From: Actinomycetota bacterium
Lineage (GTDB): Bacteria > Actinomycetota > Actinomycetes > S36-B12 > UBA10799
Length of the DNA stretch: 64,000 nucleotides
NCBI GenBank assembly: GCA_020636995.1
Contig: JACJWU010000002.1
Span: 124,001 to 188,000 of the forward strand
Direction: 5' to 3'
Part shown: in pieces, positions 1-8,223 of the stretch
Layout of the letters: each line of letters starts with the position of its first letter
How positions within the stretch are numbered: position 1 is the stretch's first letter
Made by a program: the position numbers and the translations under genes
The notes under the pieces: model-generated
The model's database searches: none
What the model saw: the letters and a program-made list of their open reading frames with translations, nothing else
Told to the model about the DNA's origin: nothing

Positions 1-567
1 GGGCCGGAGCACCGAAACCGTCAGTTCGCCGGCAACACCGTCGAGGCGCTCGACTGCGGCATCTGTCACCGCGACGGCATCCGACGTGCCGTCCGATACC
101 GATACCAGTCGCACGTGTACGTCGCCGATCCACGGGAGCGACGCGACTGCCTGCTCGGCTGCGATCGCATCCGGCGAGCCGTCGTGGGCCAACAGGATGC
201 GCTTCGTGCGATGTCCGCCGTGCACGATCACCGTCGGCGCCGGGGGCAGATGCATGAGCCACTCCGCGGTGCTCCCGATGTGCAGTGCCTTCATCACGCC
301 ACGGCCCTTTCGTCCGATGACGATCAAGTCGTAGTCGCGCCCGCGGGTGTGCAGGGCGTAGCGGGGATCCTCGTGGACGGTGAGGGTGTTCACTGCGCCG
401 GCCGCCTGCGGACGCAGTAGCAGTCGGGGGAAGTCCACGTGCGGCCCGCCGTCCACCGCCCGCAACACATCGATGGTCCAGTCGGGCCAGTCATGACTGT
501 TCACCCACAGCCAGGCTGCGTCCGCAGACGTCGAACCGTCGTCGCCGAAGAGCATCTTCTCGCTCAT
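1..567 (-). CDS. Universal stress protein (UspA family), 3' end outside window
   Basis: Reading back from an ATG at 567 gives 189 codons without a stop, so the gene runs off the left edge. The first Usp domain ends with the nucleotide-binding signature GRKGRGVMKALHIGSTAEW, which matches the family pattern G-2x-G-9x-G-S/T. A second Usp domain starts at RILLAHDGSPDA, about residue 128, so this is a tandem Usp protein of which only the first domain is complete. Such proteins are cytoplasmic ATP-binding stress factors. It lies 75 bp downstream of the monooxygenase on the same strand and may be co-transcribed with it. Confidence 0.85.
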   Translation of the reverse strand, partial: MSEKMLFGDDGSTSADAAWLWVNSHDWPDWTIDVLRAVDGGPHVDFPRLLLRPQAAGAVNTLTVHEDPRYALHTRGRDYDLIVIGRKGRGVMKALHIGSTAEWLMHLPPAPTVIVHGGHRTKRILLAHDGSPDAIAAEQAVASLPWIGDVHVRLVSVSDGTSDAVAVTDAAVERLDGVAGELTVSVLRP

Positions 568-642
568 GATCAACCCACCCCTGGTATCAAGCGTAGGCGA
601 GTTCTCCGGCCATGCGGCCAGGATCGCCCGGAAAGCGGACGG

Positions 643-2097
643 TCAAGGGGTGGTGGTCGACACTGTGTTCCGGCCGCCGCGCAGGTACTTGCCGAGGTCG
701 GTCCGCAACGTCGTGACCGCGTCGAGCATGTAGTTCTGGCGCATTCGCCAGGGTGCCTTCGGCCCCTGTCTCGGGAAGGCTCCGGCCGCGCGCTGGATGT
801 AGCCGGACTGCATGTCCAGCAGTGGTCGGGGTGTGAGGGGTGCTCGCGATTCGGGCACCACCCAGGTGTAGGACTGCTGACCCATCCACCTGAGGACCTT
901 GCACACGAGTCGGGATGTGAGATCCGCGCGCAGCGTCCAGGAGGCATTGGTGTAGCCCACGGCGATCGCAAAATTGGGTAGCCCGGTAATCATCGCTCCC
1001 AGCAGCACGAACTGCTCGGGCAGGTCGACCGACGAGCCGTCGACGGTGGGCTCCACGCCGCCGTTGAGCAGCAGTTGGAGTCCGGTGGCGGTGATGATGA
1101 TGTCGGCGGGGAGGACCTCGCCGGAGACGAGCCGGATTCCTTCGGGGACGAAGCGGTCGATCCGCGCGGTCACCACGTCGGCCTTGCCTGACGTGATGGT
1201 CTGGAACAGATCGCCGTCGGGCGCCACGCACACGCGCTGGTCCCAGACGTTGTAGCTGGGGCTGAAGTGCTCATCCACCAGGTGCTCGTCACGCAGTTGC
1301 TTGACGGCCATGCCACGCAGCAACTTCGCCGCGCTCTTGGGGAACTGGCGGGCGTAGCGGTAGAAGGCGGTGCTCAGACCGATGTTCTTGGCGCGGATCA
1401 GCCGGTGGGCGGCACGTTCGGGGAGGTGGCCGCGTGTGAAATCTGCCACCGGGTCGGTGCGCGGTAGGGGACTGATCCATGTGGGGGAGCGCTGCAGCAT
1501 CGTGATGTGCGCGGTGTCCGGGGCCATCGCCGGGATCAAGGTGACCGCAGTCGCTCCCGACCCGATCACCACCACACGTTTGCCCCGGTAGTCCAGGTCC
1601 TCCGGCCAGAACTGCGGATGCACGATCGTTCCCTGGAAGTCGGCCATGCCCGCGAAGTCCGGTAGGTAGCCCTGGTCGTAGTCGTAGTAGCCCGCACAGG
1701 AGTAGAGGAAGTTCGCGGTGATCGTCCGGTCGTCTGCGAGCGTGATCGTCCAGGTCGAGGTATGAGTGTCGAAGTCGGCGGCGATCACCTTGCTGTCGAA
1801 CTGGATGTGCCTGTCGATCCCGAACTCGGCAGCGGTGTCCTCGATGTACCGCTTGATGGCAGGCCCGTCCGCCAGTGACATCTCGTCGCGCCATGGTTTG
1901 AACGGGAAGCCGAACGTGTAGAGGTCGGAGTCCGACCGGATACCGGGGTAGCGGAACAGATCCCAGGTGCCGCCCATCGCCGATCGAGCCTCGAGGATTG
2001 TGTAGGTCTTGTCCGGGCACTGGGTCTGCAGGTGGTACCCGGCATCGATCCCGGACAGGCCGGCGCCGATGACGACCACGTCGAAGTCCCAGGTCAC
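643..2097 (-). CDS. Flavin-containing monooxygenase, Baeyer-Villiger type
   Basis: A 484-aa flavoprotein. The FAD Rossmann motif GAGLSG is at residues 11-16, the Baeyer-Villiger fingerprint FQGTIVHPQFWP at about 154-165, and a second NADPH-binding Rossmann motif GSGATA at about 179-184. The order and length fit class B monooxygenases that oxidise ketones or other carbonyls with NADPH and O2; the substrate cannot be told. The frame is open further upstream, but the family N-terminus begins right at VTWDFDVVVIGAG, so the GTG at 2097 is preferred over the longer 525-aa version. The Usp gene follows on the same strand. Confidence 0.85.
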   Translation of the reverse strand: MTWDFDVVVIGAGLSGIDAGYHLQTQCPDKTYTILEARSAMGGTWDLFRYPGIRSDSDLYTFGFPFKPWRDEMSLADGPAIKRYIEDTAAEFGIDRHIQFDSKVIAADFDTHTSTWTITLADDRTITANFLYSCAGYYDYDQGYLPDFAGMADFQGTIVHPQFWPEDLDYRGKRVVVIGSGATAVTLIPAMAPDTAHITMLQRSPTWISPLPRTDPVADFTRGHLPERAAHRLIRAKNIGLSTAFYRYARQFPKSAAKLLRGMAVKQLRDEHLVDEHFSPSYNVWDQRVCVAPDGDLFQTITSGKADVVTARIDRFVPEGIRLVSGEVLPADIIITATGLQLLLNGGVEPTVDGSSVDLPEQFVLLGAMITGLPNFAIAVGYTNASWTLRADLTSRLVCKVLRWMGQQSYTWVVPESRAPLTPRPLLDMQSGYIQRAAGAFPRQGPKAPWRMRQNYMLDAVTTLRTDLGKYLRGGRNTVSTTTP

Positions 2098-2227
2098 ACA
2101 CCCAGTCTGGCCGACGGCCCACCGGGGTGGGCCGCCGCACTCGATGGAATGCCGCCGGGGGCGGGAGTGTTGGAACTCCATGGACTGGTGTCGCATGGTG
2201 CCGGTACCGTGGCGGTACAACTCAACA

Positions 2228-2591
2228 GGGGGTGAACGGTTTCGACAGCGGATGTGCTGACGAGAGAAGCGGGCTGAGGACGACGGTCATCTCATGAACG
2301 ATCCGTCAAAATCACAAGTGCCGATTCCAAGCGCACTGACTTCGCCCTCGCTGCCTAAGCGAGCGTGAGTCCGTCGGCCTGAGGGTGCCTTCCCCTCAGT
2401 TCCCGGCGTCGTTCAGAAGGCTTGCTGAGCGCCTCGGTCACGGAGGCGTAAGGGACTCCCAACAGTGACGTAGGCCGTGTTGGCGGATGGGTCGCACGAA
2501 CCCGCCAGGCCGAATCCACCACAACGCGACTGCGCCCGGAGAAGACTCCGATTCGCACCGTTGGACCCGGGTTCGATTCCCGGCACCTCCA
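2228..2591 (+). ncRNA. ssrA: tmRNA (transfer-messenger RNA)
   Basis: The 5' end GGGGGTG (2228-2234) pairs with CACCTCC (2584-2590) to form the acceptor stem. The T-arm GGTTCGATTCC lies just before the 3' end, and the 5' part carries the usual GTGAACGGTTTCGACA start. The tag frame runs from GCC at 2320 to TAA at 2356-2358 and encodes ADSKRTDFALAA, a typical actinobacterial ssrA tag. The RNA rescues stalled ribosomes and marks the incomplete peptide for Clp proteolysis. The 3' end carries the discriminator A but no genuine CCA (ACA follows). Length about 364 nt. Confidence 0.96.
2320..2358 (+). other. tmRNA proteolysis-tag reading frame
   Basis: Twelve codons, GCC to GCC, followed by TAA, encoding ADSKRTDFALAA. 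The AA end and the ALAA C-terminus match what ClpX and ClpA recognise. The resume codon GCC is inferred from other tmRNAs, where the tag starts with alanine; the exact first codon could differ. Confidence 0.85.
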
Positions 2592-2599
2592 CAAAGTTG

Positions 2600-2626
2600 A
2601 AGACCCCCAAGGCTTTGGGGGTCTTT
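2600..2626 (+). terminator. Rho-independent terminator of tmRNA
   Basis: AAGACCCCCAA pairs with TTGGGGGTCTT around a short GGCT loop and is followed by T residues. The stem extends outward with AAAGT/ACTTT pairs (about 2593-2634). It starts 9 nt after the mature tmRNA end. Confidence 0.85.
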
Positions 2627-2709
2627 CACTTTGTTCGGGTTTGCGCTGTCGGGAATCGGGAGGAGCGTCCCGGAGGGGCGCGACGGCTCCCGGCACCTCC
2701 ACAAAGTTG

Positions 2710-2736
2710 AAGACCCCCAAGGCTTTGGGGGTCTTT
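2710..2736 (+). terminator. Second copy of the tmRNA terminator
   Basis: Same hairpin as at 2600-2626, carried by the second unit of the 110-bp tandem repeat. No gene lies between the two, so it acts, if at all, as a backup terminator. Confidence 0.75.
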
Positions 2737-2895
2737 CACTTTGTTCGGGTTTGCGCTGTCGGGAATCGGGAGGAGTGTCCCGGAGGGGCGCGACGGCTCC
2801 CGGCACCTCCACAAGGACGAAGGGCCAGGCCGGTCGCGCAACGGCTGCACCAGCGCCGAAGGTGTCGGTCGCCCGCGGTCGCCGTCGTCGGCACT

Positions 2896-3008
2896 CCGGT
2901 TAGAGATCGGCAGTCTGGTTAGAGATACGGCACTCCGGTTAGCCGTATACGGCCGTGGGACTCTAACCAACCTGCCGCCGACTAACCAAGATGCCGATCT
3001 CTAACCGG
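2896..3008 (+). mobile_element. 113-bp MITE-like palindromic element, copy 1
   Basis: A 113-bp unit bounded by imperfect terminal inverted repeats of about 27 bp: the left end CCGGTTAGAGATCGGCA pairs with the right end TGCCGATCTCTAACCGG, and an inner TGGTTAG/CTAACCA pair continues the match. A second copy of exactly 113 bp sits at 37388-37500 in the opposite orientation and differs at about 10 positions (about 91% identity by eye). It has no coding capacity and no clear target-site duplication. It lies in the 480-bp gene-free stretch between tmRNA and the GGDEF-EAL gene, which otherwise holds only the tandem repeat. Confidence 0.85.
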
Positions 3009-3071
3009 GTTGGCCAGGGGTCGCTTCCCCGGCACCCACGTCGGCAGTCACATCCGCAACTGCCAGGCCCG

Positions 3072-5114
3072 CTAGCGCCGCCCGAGGTAGCTGTGGCTGC
3101 GCAGCCACAACCCAGCTTGCTCAGCCGCCATCGGCCGCGCCCAGAGGAATCCTTGCGCGAACCGCCCACCGAGCGCGCGGAGTGCGTCGAGTTGTTCTTG
3201 GGTCTCCACGCCCTCGGCGATGACGTCGAGCCCCAAGGACTGCGCCATCTTGATGATCGCGTCCACAATGGGTCGGTCGAAGGCGTCGTCGGCGCCACCG
3301 AGACCATCGATGAACGCCCGGTCGATCTTCAGTGTGGTCACTGGCAGCCGCTTGAGGTAGGCCAGCGAGGAATAGCCGGTTCCGAAGTCGTCCACTGCCA
3401 AGCTCACACCGAGGCGCCGCAGCCCCGACAGCACGTCGACGACAGGTTCGAGGTCGTTCATCACCGCCGACTCGGTGATCTCCAACTGCAGGGCCGAGGC
3501 CGGCACGCCCGCGGCGCACAATGAGCTCTCGACCTCGTCGACGAGGGTCGGTGAGAGCAGCTGCCGGGATGAGATGTTCACCGCGACCCAGACGTTGTCC
3601 AGACCCCTGTCCTCCCGCCACCGGCTGGCGTCGGCCAGTGCGGCGTCCAGAACCCACTGGCCGATGGCGGTGATGAGGCCACTCTCCTCGGCGGCAGGAA
3701 TGAACAGTCCTGGTGGCACGAGCCCTCGGTCGGGGTCCTCCCACCGCGCGAGCGCCTCCATTCCGATGGTGCGACCGGTGGTGAGATCCAGAATGGGCTG
3801 GTACGCGACCCGCAACTCGTCGTGTTCGAGAGCTCTGCGCAGTCCCACCGCGTCCTGCAGGCGTTCGTTGGCTTGTTGGTGCATCGCGGCGTCGAAGGCG
3901 ACCACCTTGTTGCGGCCGCGTTCTTTGGCGCGGTACATCGCGACGTCGGCATCGCGCAGCAGCGTGTGCGGGGTGGACGATCGGTCAGCCACCGCCACCC
4001 CCACGCTGGCAGTGACTGTCACTTCCCGGTCGTCGGAGGTGAAGGGCTGGCGCAGGGCCTGAGTGATCCGTGTCGCCAGTGTCGTGACCTCATCCTCGGA
4101 GACGTCCTCGCACATGACCACGAATTCGTCGCCGCCGAAACGCGCCAACGTGTCACCGGAGCGCACCGCGGAGCTGAGTCGCTTCGCGACATCGACCAGC
4201 AGGGCGTCACCGGCGTGGTGTCCGAGGCTGTCGTTGACGACCTTGAAGAGGTCGAGGTCCAGGAAGAAGACGACAACGAATCCGCGCATGCGACTCGATC
4301 GCGCGAGTGCCTGTTCGATGCGGTCGTTGAGCAGAACCCGGTTGGGCAGGCCTGTGAGCGGATCGTGCAAGGACAGATGCTCCTGGTGGCGAGACATCTC
4401 CGCGGCTTTCTGAACCGCCAGAAGCGGTAGCAGCAGCAACGGCAGCATCGTCCATGAGTACGGATACGCCACCGCCACGATCGCGATCAACGGCGACAGA
4501 GCCAGCACGGCAAGCGTCGAGACCGTATAGAACCAGAACTCGTCGGTGAAGTCCTCCCACCAACTGATGCCTTCGTCCTCGGACAAGGCGGCGACCAGCG
4601 CCAGATTCATCAGGTGGTACACGATCCAGGAAGCGACGATCCACCACACGTCGCGCAGGGACAGGTCGATGTGAGGTGACGTCGCGCTCGCACTGACCCC
4701 CGCGACGACGAGAACCAGCCAGGCGGCGCCGAGGCTGCAAATGTACTGCCCGACGTTGAACAGGAGCTTCCAGAGCGGCTTGCGCTGCAGTATCTCCGAG
4801 AGCACGATCGAGCCCGCGTACAGCAGGACGGCGGGGTACGGTCCCCACAGGTACATCACGGCGAACACGAACGCCAGTGAGATCGAGACCGGATTGCCGG
4901 CTAGTCGTGTCATGACGATCGGGCGCAGTTCGCTGAATACGACGATCGCCGCGATCATGGCCAACGGCTCCCCCATGGCCCTCAGATCGGAGGGGGCCAG
5001 CCGCATCACCGACAGCACGACGATCGTCCAGCCGATCCATGTGCAGAGGTGCCACACGACCGCGAAGACGCTTGGGCGCCCCAAAGAGGGGTGCGTCGGA
5101 ACCTGCGAGGACAC
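3072..5114 (-). CDS. Membrane-bound GGDEF-EAL protein (cyclic-di-GMP turnover)
   Basis: A 680-aa protein. Residues 15-235 form six to eight hydrophobic segments, a membrane sensor region. A GGDEF domain follows with an intact signature (ARFGGDEF, 327-331), then an EAL domain with intact MEALARW (EAL at 453-455) and the later DDFGTGYSSL motif. The GGDEF domain could make c-di-GMP and the EAL domain could hydrolyse it to pGpG; which activity wins cannot be told. The start is the GTG at 5114 because GGGGAGG lies 6 nt upstream. A longer 714-aa reading has a charged N-terminus and no such site. It is transcribed away from the secreted-protein gene at 5219. Confidence 0.9.
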   Translation of the reverse strand: MSSQVPTHPSLGRPSVFAVVWHLCTWIGWTIVVLSVMRLAPSDLRAMGEPLAMIAAIVVFSELRPIVMTRLAGNPVSISLAFVFAVMYLWGPYPAVLLYAGSIVLSEILQRKPLWKLLFNVGQYICSLGAAWLVLVVAGVSASATSPHIDLSLRDVWWIVASWIVYHLMNLALVAALSEDEGISWWEDFTDEFWFYTVSTLAVLALSPLIAIVAVAYPYSWTMLPLLLLPLLAVQKAAEMSRHQEHLSLHDPLTGLPNRVLLNDRIEQALARSSRMRGFVVVFFLDLDLFKVVNDSLGHHAGDALLVDVAKRLSSAVRSGDTLARFGGDEFVVMCEDVSEDEVTTLATRITQALRQPFTSDDREVTVTASVGVAVADRSSTPHTLLRDADVAMYRAKERGRNKVVAFDAAMHQQANERLQDAVGLRRALEHDELRVAYQPILDLTTGRTIGMEALARWEDPDRGLVPPGLFIPAAEESGLITAIGQWVLDAALADASRWREDRGLDNVWVAVNISSRQLLSPTLVDEVESSLCAAGVPASALQLEITESAVMNDLEPVVDVLSGLRRLGVSLAVDDFGTGYSSLAYLKRLPVTTLKIDRAFIDGLGGADDAFDRPIVDAIIKMAQSLGLDVIAEGVETQEQLDALRALGGRFAQGFLWARPMAAEQAGLWLRSHSYLGRR

Positions 5115-5218
5115 CAGACACCTCCCCTCGCTACGGGGACAAGGTACCCGCCGACGTGTGCACCGGTCCTGCCGACAATGATCGTGGCGAACGGGTCGAA
5201 TGGCCCAGGACCGCAATC

Positions 5219-6106
5219 ATGGTGGCCGATGATGAAGGCGTGATCGCCTTCGTCATCATCGGTGCCTTTGCCGGGTGTCCCGTCTTCCCGCCCGACAACT
5301 ACTGGAACACCCCGGTCACGGCGCTGCCCGTCCACTCCCGGTCGTCGCAGTGGCTCGACAGCATCGGCGCCGCCCAACTCCATCCGGACTTCGGAGGGGC
5401 GCGCTACGGCATCCCGATCACGGTGACGAGAAAGAAGCCGCGTACGAAGGTGCGGTTCGACTACTCCACGGAAAGCGACCGCGTCCGCTACCCGCTGCGC
5501 CGCTCGACCCTGATCGAAGGTGGCAGTGACCGCCACACCGTGGTCGTCGACGCCCGCTACTGCCGGCTCTACGAGACGTGGAACACCCGGCGTACCCCAC
5601 GCGGGTGGCGCGCCGGATCCGGGGCGGTCTGGAATCTGCGCTCCAACGCCTTGCGGCCGGCCGGTTGGACGTCGGCCGACGCTGCCGGGCTGCCGATCCT
5701 GCCCGGGCTGTTGCGGTGGTCCGAGGTGCGCTCGGGGTCGATTCAGCACGCGATCCGGTTCACGGCGCCCAGGACCGCCCCGAGCTACCTGTGGCCAGCG
5801 CGTCACCAGGCGGGCTCGGACTCCTCTGCGCCGCCCATGGGCTCCCGCTTCAGGCTGCGGGCGGACTTCGACACCACGACCTACTCGAAGCGGGCGCGCG
5901 TGGTGCTCACAGCCATGCAGACCTACGGTCTGGTGCTCGCTGACAACGGCTCGGCCTGGTACTTCCAGGGTGAGCGCACCGCCAAGTGGCCACAGCGGCT
6001 GATTGAGGAGTTGAAGACCGTGCCCAGCGGGGCTTTCGAGGCTGTGGACACGGCTGGAATGCAGGTCTCTGCGGACTCGGGTGCCACGAAATCCACCGCC
6101 CGGTGA
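5219..6106 (+). CDS. Secreted or anchored protein of unknown function
   Basis: About 295 aa. A short hydrophobic stretch (VIAFVIIGAFAGC) precedes the segment FPPDNYWNTPVTALPVHS, so the protein is probably exported; the Cys after AFAG could be a lipoprotein anchor, but the lipobox is not typical. The mature part is rich in Trp, Tyr and Arg, with no catalytic motif I recognise. Similar proteins starting F-P-x-(D/N)-N-x-W-N-T are, as far as I recall, unannotated secreted proteins in actinobacteria. The start is uncertain: ATG 5219 or GTG 5240; neither has a strong ribosome-binding site. Confidence 0.65.
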   Translation: MVADDEGVIAFVIIGAFAGCPVFPPDNYWNTPVTALPVHSRSSQWLDSIGAAQLHPDFGGARYGIPITVTRKKPRTKVRFDYSTESDRVRYPLRRSTLIEGGSDRHTVVVDARYCRLYETWNTRRTPRGWRAGSGAVWNLRSNALRPAGWTSADAAGLPILPGLLRWSEVRSGSIQHAIRFTAPRTAPSYLWPARHQAGSDSSAPPMGSRFRLRADFDTTTYSKRARVVLTAMQTYGLVLADNGSAWYFQGERTAKWPQRLIEELKTVPSGAFEAVDTAGMQVSADSGATKSTAR

Positions 6107-6242
6107 CGCTGGGTAATCGCCCGGCTGGCGCGTTTCTCACCCGAAAGTGTCCATTGCGCGAAGCGTCGCCGCGCCGCCGAGGAATAGGGAGCCGGTCGAC
6201 CTAGGGTGATTCCGGGAGGGTCCCACGTTGAGGAGGAGAATC

Positions 6243-6626
6243 ATGAGTGTCACTCGCAAGGTCCTGGCGGTCAGTACCACTGCAGCACTCGCCAGCGGCG
6301 CTCTGTTCATGGGTGCCGGTGCGGCGAACGCGGCCAGCGACCCCAACTTCAAGAAGGTCAAGGCACCGAAGTCCGCCACGGCCGGCCAGACCTTCATCCT
6401 GAAGTGCAAGTTGACGCCGGCCAGTGTGTTCAACGGCGCCGACGCCTACCTGGAGGAGAAGGGGGCGACGATCAACGCCCACCGCACCGTGTCGTCCAAC
6501 GGTGACTGCAGCATGCACGTCGTCCTCAACGCAACGGGCAAGCGCAAGATCCGCGTGGTCGTCGAGCAGAACCTCGGCGCCGAGATCAGCAAGTGGGTCA
6601 CGGTCAACGTGAAGCCCGCTTCCTGA
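6243..6626 (+). CDS. Small secreted protein, function unknown
   Basis: A 127-aa protein with a clear signal peptide: Arg/Lys near the N-terminus, a hydrophobic core, then AGAANA with a likely cleavage before SDPNFKK. The mature domain of about 95 residues has two cysteines and alternating hydrophobic residues, as in a small all-beta (Ig-like) fold; this fold is a guess. The ATG at 6243 follows GAGGAGGAG by a good distance and is preferred over the upstream start at 6228. The gene stands alone and ends in a strong terminator. Confidence 0.75.
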   Translation: MSVTRKVLAVSTTAALASGALFMGAGAANAASDPNFKKVKAPKSATAGQTFILKCKLTPASVFNGADAYLEEKGATINAHRTVSSNGDCSMHVVLNATGKRKIRVVVEQNLGAEISKWVTVNVKPAS

Positions 6627-6636
6627 TCCGCTGCTC

Positions 6637-6664
6637 GGCCGCGGGGTTCCAACGCCCCGCGGCC
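6637..6664 (+). terminator. Terminator after the small secreted protein
   Basis: GGCCGCGGGG pairs perfectly with CCCCGCGGCC around an 8-nt loop, 10 bp after the stop codon at 6624-6626. Confidence 0.75.
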
Positions 6665-6696
6665 TTCGCATGTCCAGCGTTTGAAGGGCTACGGTC

Positions 6697-8223
6697 GTGT
6701 CTGTGGCTGGCGACCCCCTTGAGGAACTCGAACGCAGGCGCGCGCTCACCGGTGACGAGGCCAGGGCCGACAAGGTGGCGGCCCGCCATGCGTCGGGTGG
6801 CCGAACCGCGCGTGAGAACCTCGACGCACTGCTCGACCCCGGGTCCTTCGTGGAGTACGGCCGTTTGGCCTCCGCGGCGCAGGAGAAGCGACTCGGTGAC
6901 CGGGTGCTCGAACGCAGCCCTGCCGACGGCCTGATCGCAGGTATCGGTGCCATCGATGGGACGTCCTGCGCGGTCCTGTCCTACGACTATCTGGTCATGG
7001 CCGGGACGCAGGGCATCCGGGGTCACCACAAGTCAGATCGCTTGCTGGGCCTGATCGAGGAACTGCGACTACCCGTCGTCTTCTTCGCCGAGGGTGGGGG
7101 AGGCCGGCCCACCGACACGGACTACCCGGTGGTGTCAGCGCTGGACGTGCGCACGTTCGCGCTGTGGGCCGGCCTGTCCGGCCTGGTCCCGCGGATAGCT
7201 GTCGTGGCGGGGCACTGTTTCGCCGGTAATGCGGTCATCGCCGGATCCTCCGACATCCTGATAGCCACGCAGCGCGCCACCATGGGAGTCGCGGGACCGG
7301 CGATGGTGGCGGGGGCCGGTCTCGGCGACTACACACCTGAGCAACTCGGGCCCTCGGACGTGATGTCCGGCAACGGCGTGATCGACGTACTCGTCCCGGA
7401 TGAGGCGGCGGCGGTCGCAACGGCCCGGCACGTGTTCGGCCTGTTCGCCGGGCCGGTGCCGGATGCCGGGGCTGCTGACCAGAGGCTGTTGCGCGAGGCG
7501 CTGCCGCAGCGGGAGCGGGTCCCCTACGACGTCCGGCCCATCATCACGACGCTCGCCGACTTCGGTTCGGTCGTGTTCTTGCGAGAGCAGTTCGCACCGG
7601 AACTGGTCACGGCGCTGGCCCGCATCGAGGGGCGATCCGTTGGCATCCTCGCCAACCAGACCCTGCATATGGCCGGTGCGCTCACTGCGGCTGCCGGTGA
7701 CAAGGCGGCGCGGTTCGTGCAGATGTGCGATGCCCTCGGGGTGCCATTGCTGTCCCTTGTCGATACTCCCGGGATCATGGCCGGACCGGAGGCCGAACGC
7801 ACCGGCATCTTGCGGCACGCCTCACGGCTGCTGGTCGCCACCGCCCGCCTGACGGTCCCCCTGATCGGAGTGGTGCTGCGGCGCGGTTACGGCCTCGGGG
7901 CGCAGGCGATGCTCGGGGGCAGCACGAAGGAGCCGCTGGCGACCGTTGCGTGGCCGTCGGCTCACATGGGTCCCATGGGTTTGGAGGGCGCGGTTCGACT
8001 GGCGATGGGCAAGCAACTCGACGCGATCGCCGACCCCGCTGAGCGCCAGTCGCGGTTCCAGGAGGCCACGAACGCATACCGGCAGCATGTGGCCGCCTTC
8101 AATGCCGCGCGCGTGTTCGAGATCGACGATGTGATCGATCCGGCGCAGACGCGCGGGCTGGTTGCGAGGTTGCTGGCGGCGGCTCCGGCGAGGCCGAGCG
8201 GCCGACACATCGACACCTGGTGA
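6697..8223 (+). CDS. Acyl-CoA carboxylase carboxyltransferase (beta) subunit
   Basis: A 508-aa protein of the carboxyltransferase family that moves a carboxyl group from biotin to an acyl-CoA such as propionyl- or acetyl-CoA. The N-terminal crotonase-like half holds ARHASGGRTARENLDALLD and the oxyanion-region segments; the C-terminal half holds LVDTPGIMAGPEAE and RRGYGLGAQAM, all usual for this family. Length is near the usual 510-530 aa. No biotinylated alpha subunit lies nearby, so the partner must be elsewhere. The substrate cannot be fixed. GTG start; it is convergent with the FUSC gene with no gap. Confidence 0.85.
   Translation: MSVAGDPLEELERRRALTGDEARADKVAARHASGGRTARENLDALLDPGSFVEYGRLASAAQEKRLGDRVLERSPADGLIAGIGAIDGTSCAVLSYDYLVMAGTQGIRGHHKSDRLLGLIEELRLPVVFFAEGGGGRPTDTDYPVVSALDVRTFALWAGLSGLVPRIAVVAGHCFAGNAVIAGSSDILIATQRATMGVAGPAMVAGAGLGDYTPEQLGPSDVMSGNGVIDVLVPDEAAAVATARHVFGLFAGPVPDAGAADQRLLREALPQRERVPYDVRPIITTLADFGSVVFLREQFAPELVTALARIEGRSVGILANQTLHMAGALTAAAGDKAARFVQMCDALGVPLLSLVDTPGIMAGPEAERTGILRHASRLLVATARLTVPLIGVVLRRGYGLGAQAMLGGSTKEPLATVAWPSAHMGPMGLEGAVRLAMGKQLDAIADPAERQSRFQEATNAYRQHVAAFNAARVFEIDDVIDPAQTRGLVARLLAAAPARPSGRHIDTW

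Larger units (their letters stand above)
2581..2815 (+). repeat. 110-bp tandem duplication of the tmRNA 3' end and terminator
   Basis: The segment beginning CCGGCACCTCCACAA occurs at 2580, 2690 and 2800 with an exact 110-bp period. Two full units (2581-2690 and 2691-2800) differ only at about one base (GGAGCGTCC against GGAGTGTCC). The third copy is cut off after CACCTCCACAAGG. Each full unit holds the acceptor-stem 3' strand of tmRNA and the terminator hairpin. tmRNA 3' ends are known attachment sites for integrative elements, so the copies could be remnant att-like repeats. Simple slippage duplication is the other explanation. Confidence 0.9.

Noticed and set aside
2355..2970. Several short overlapping frames with repeated peptide EVPGAVAPLRD
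   Set aside because: They lie in tmRNA and in the 110-bp tandem repeat; the repeated peptide only reflects the DNA repeat.
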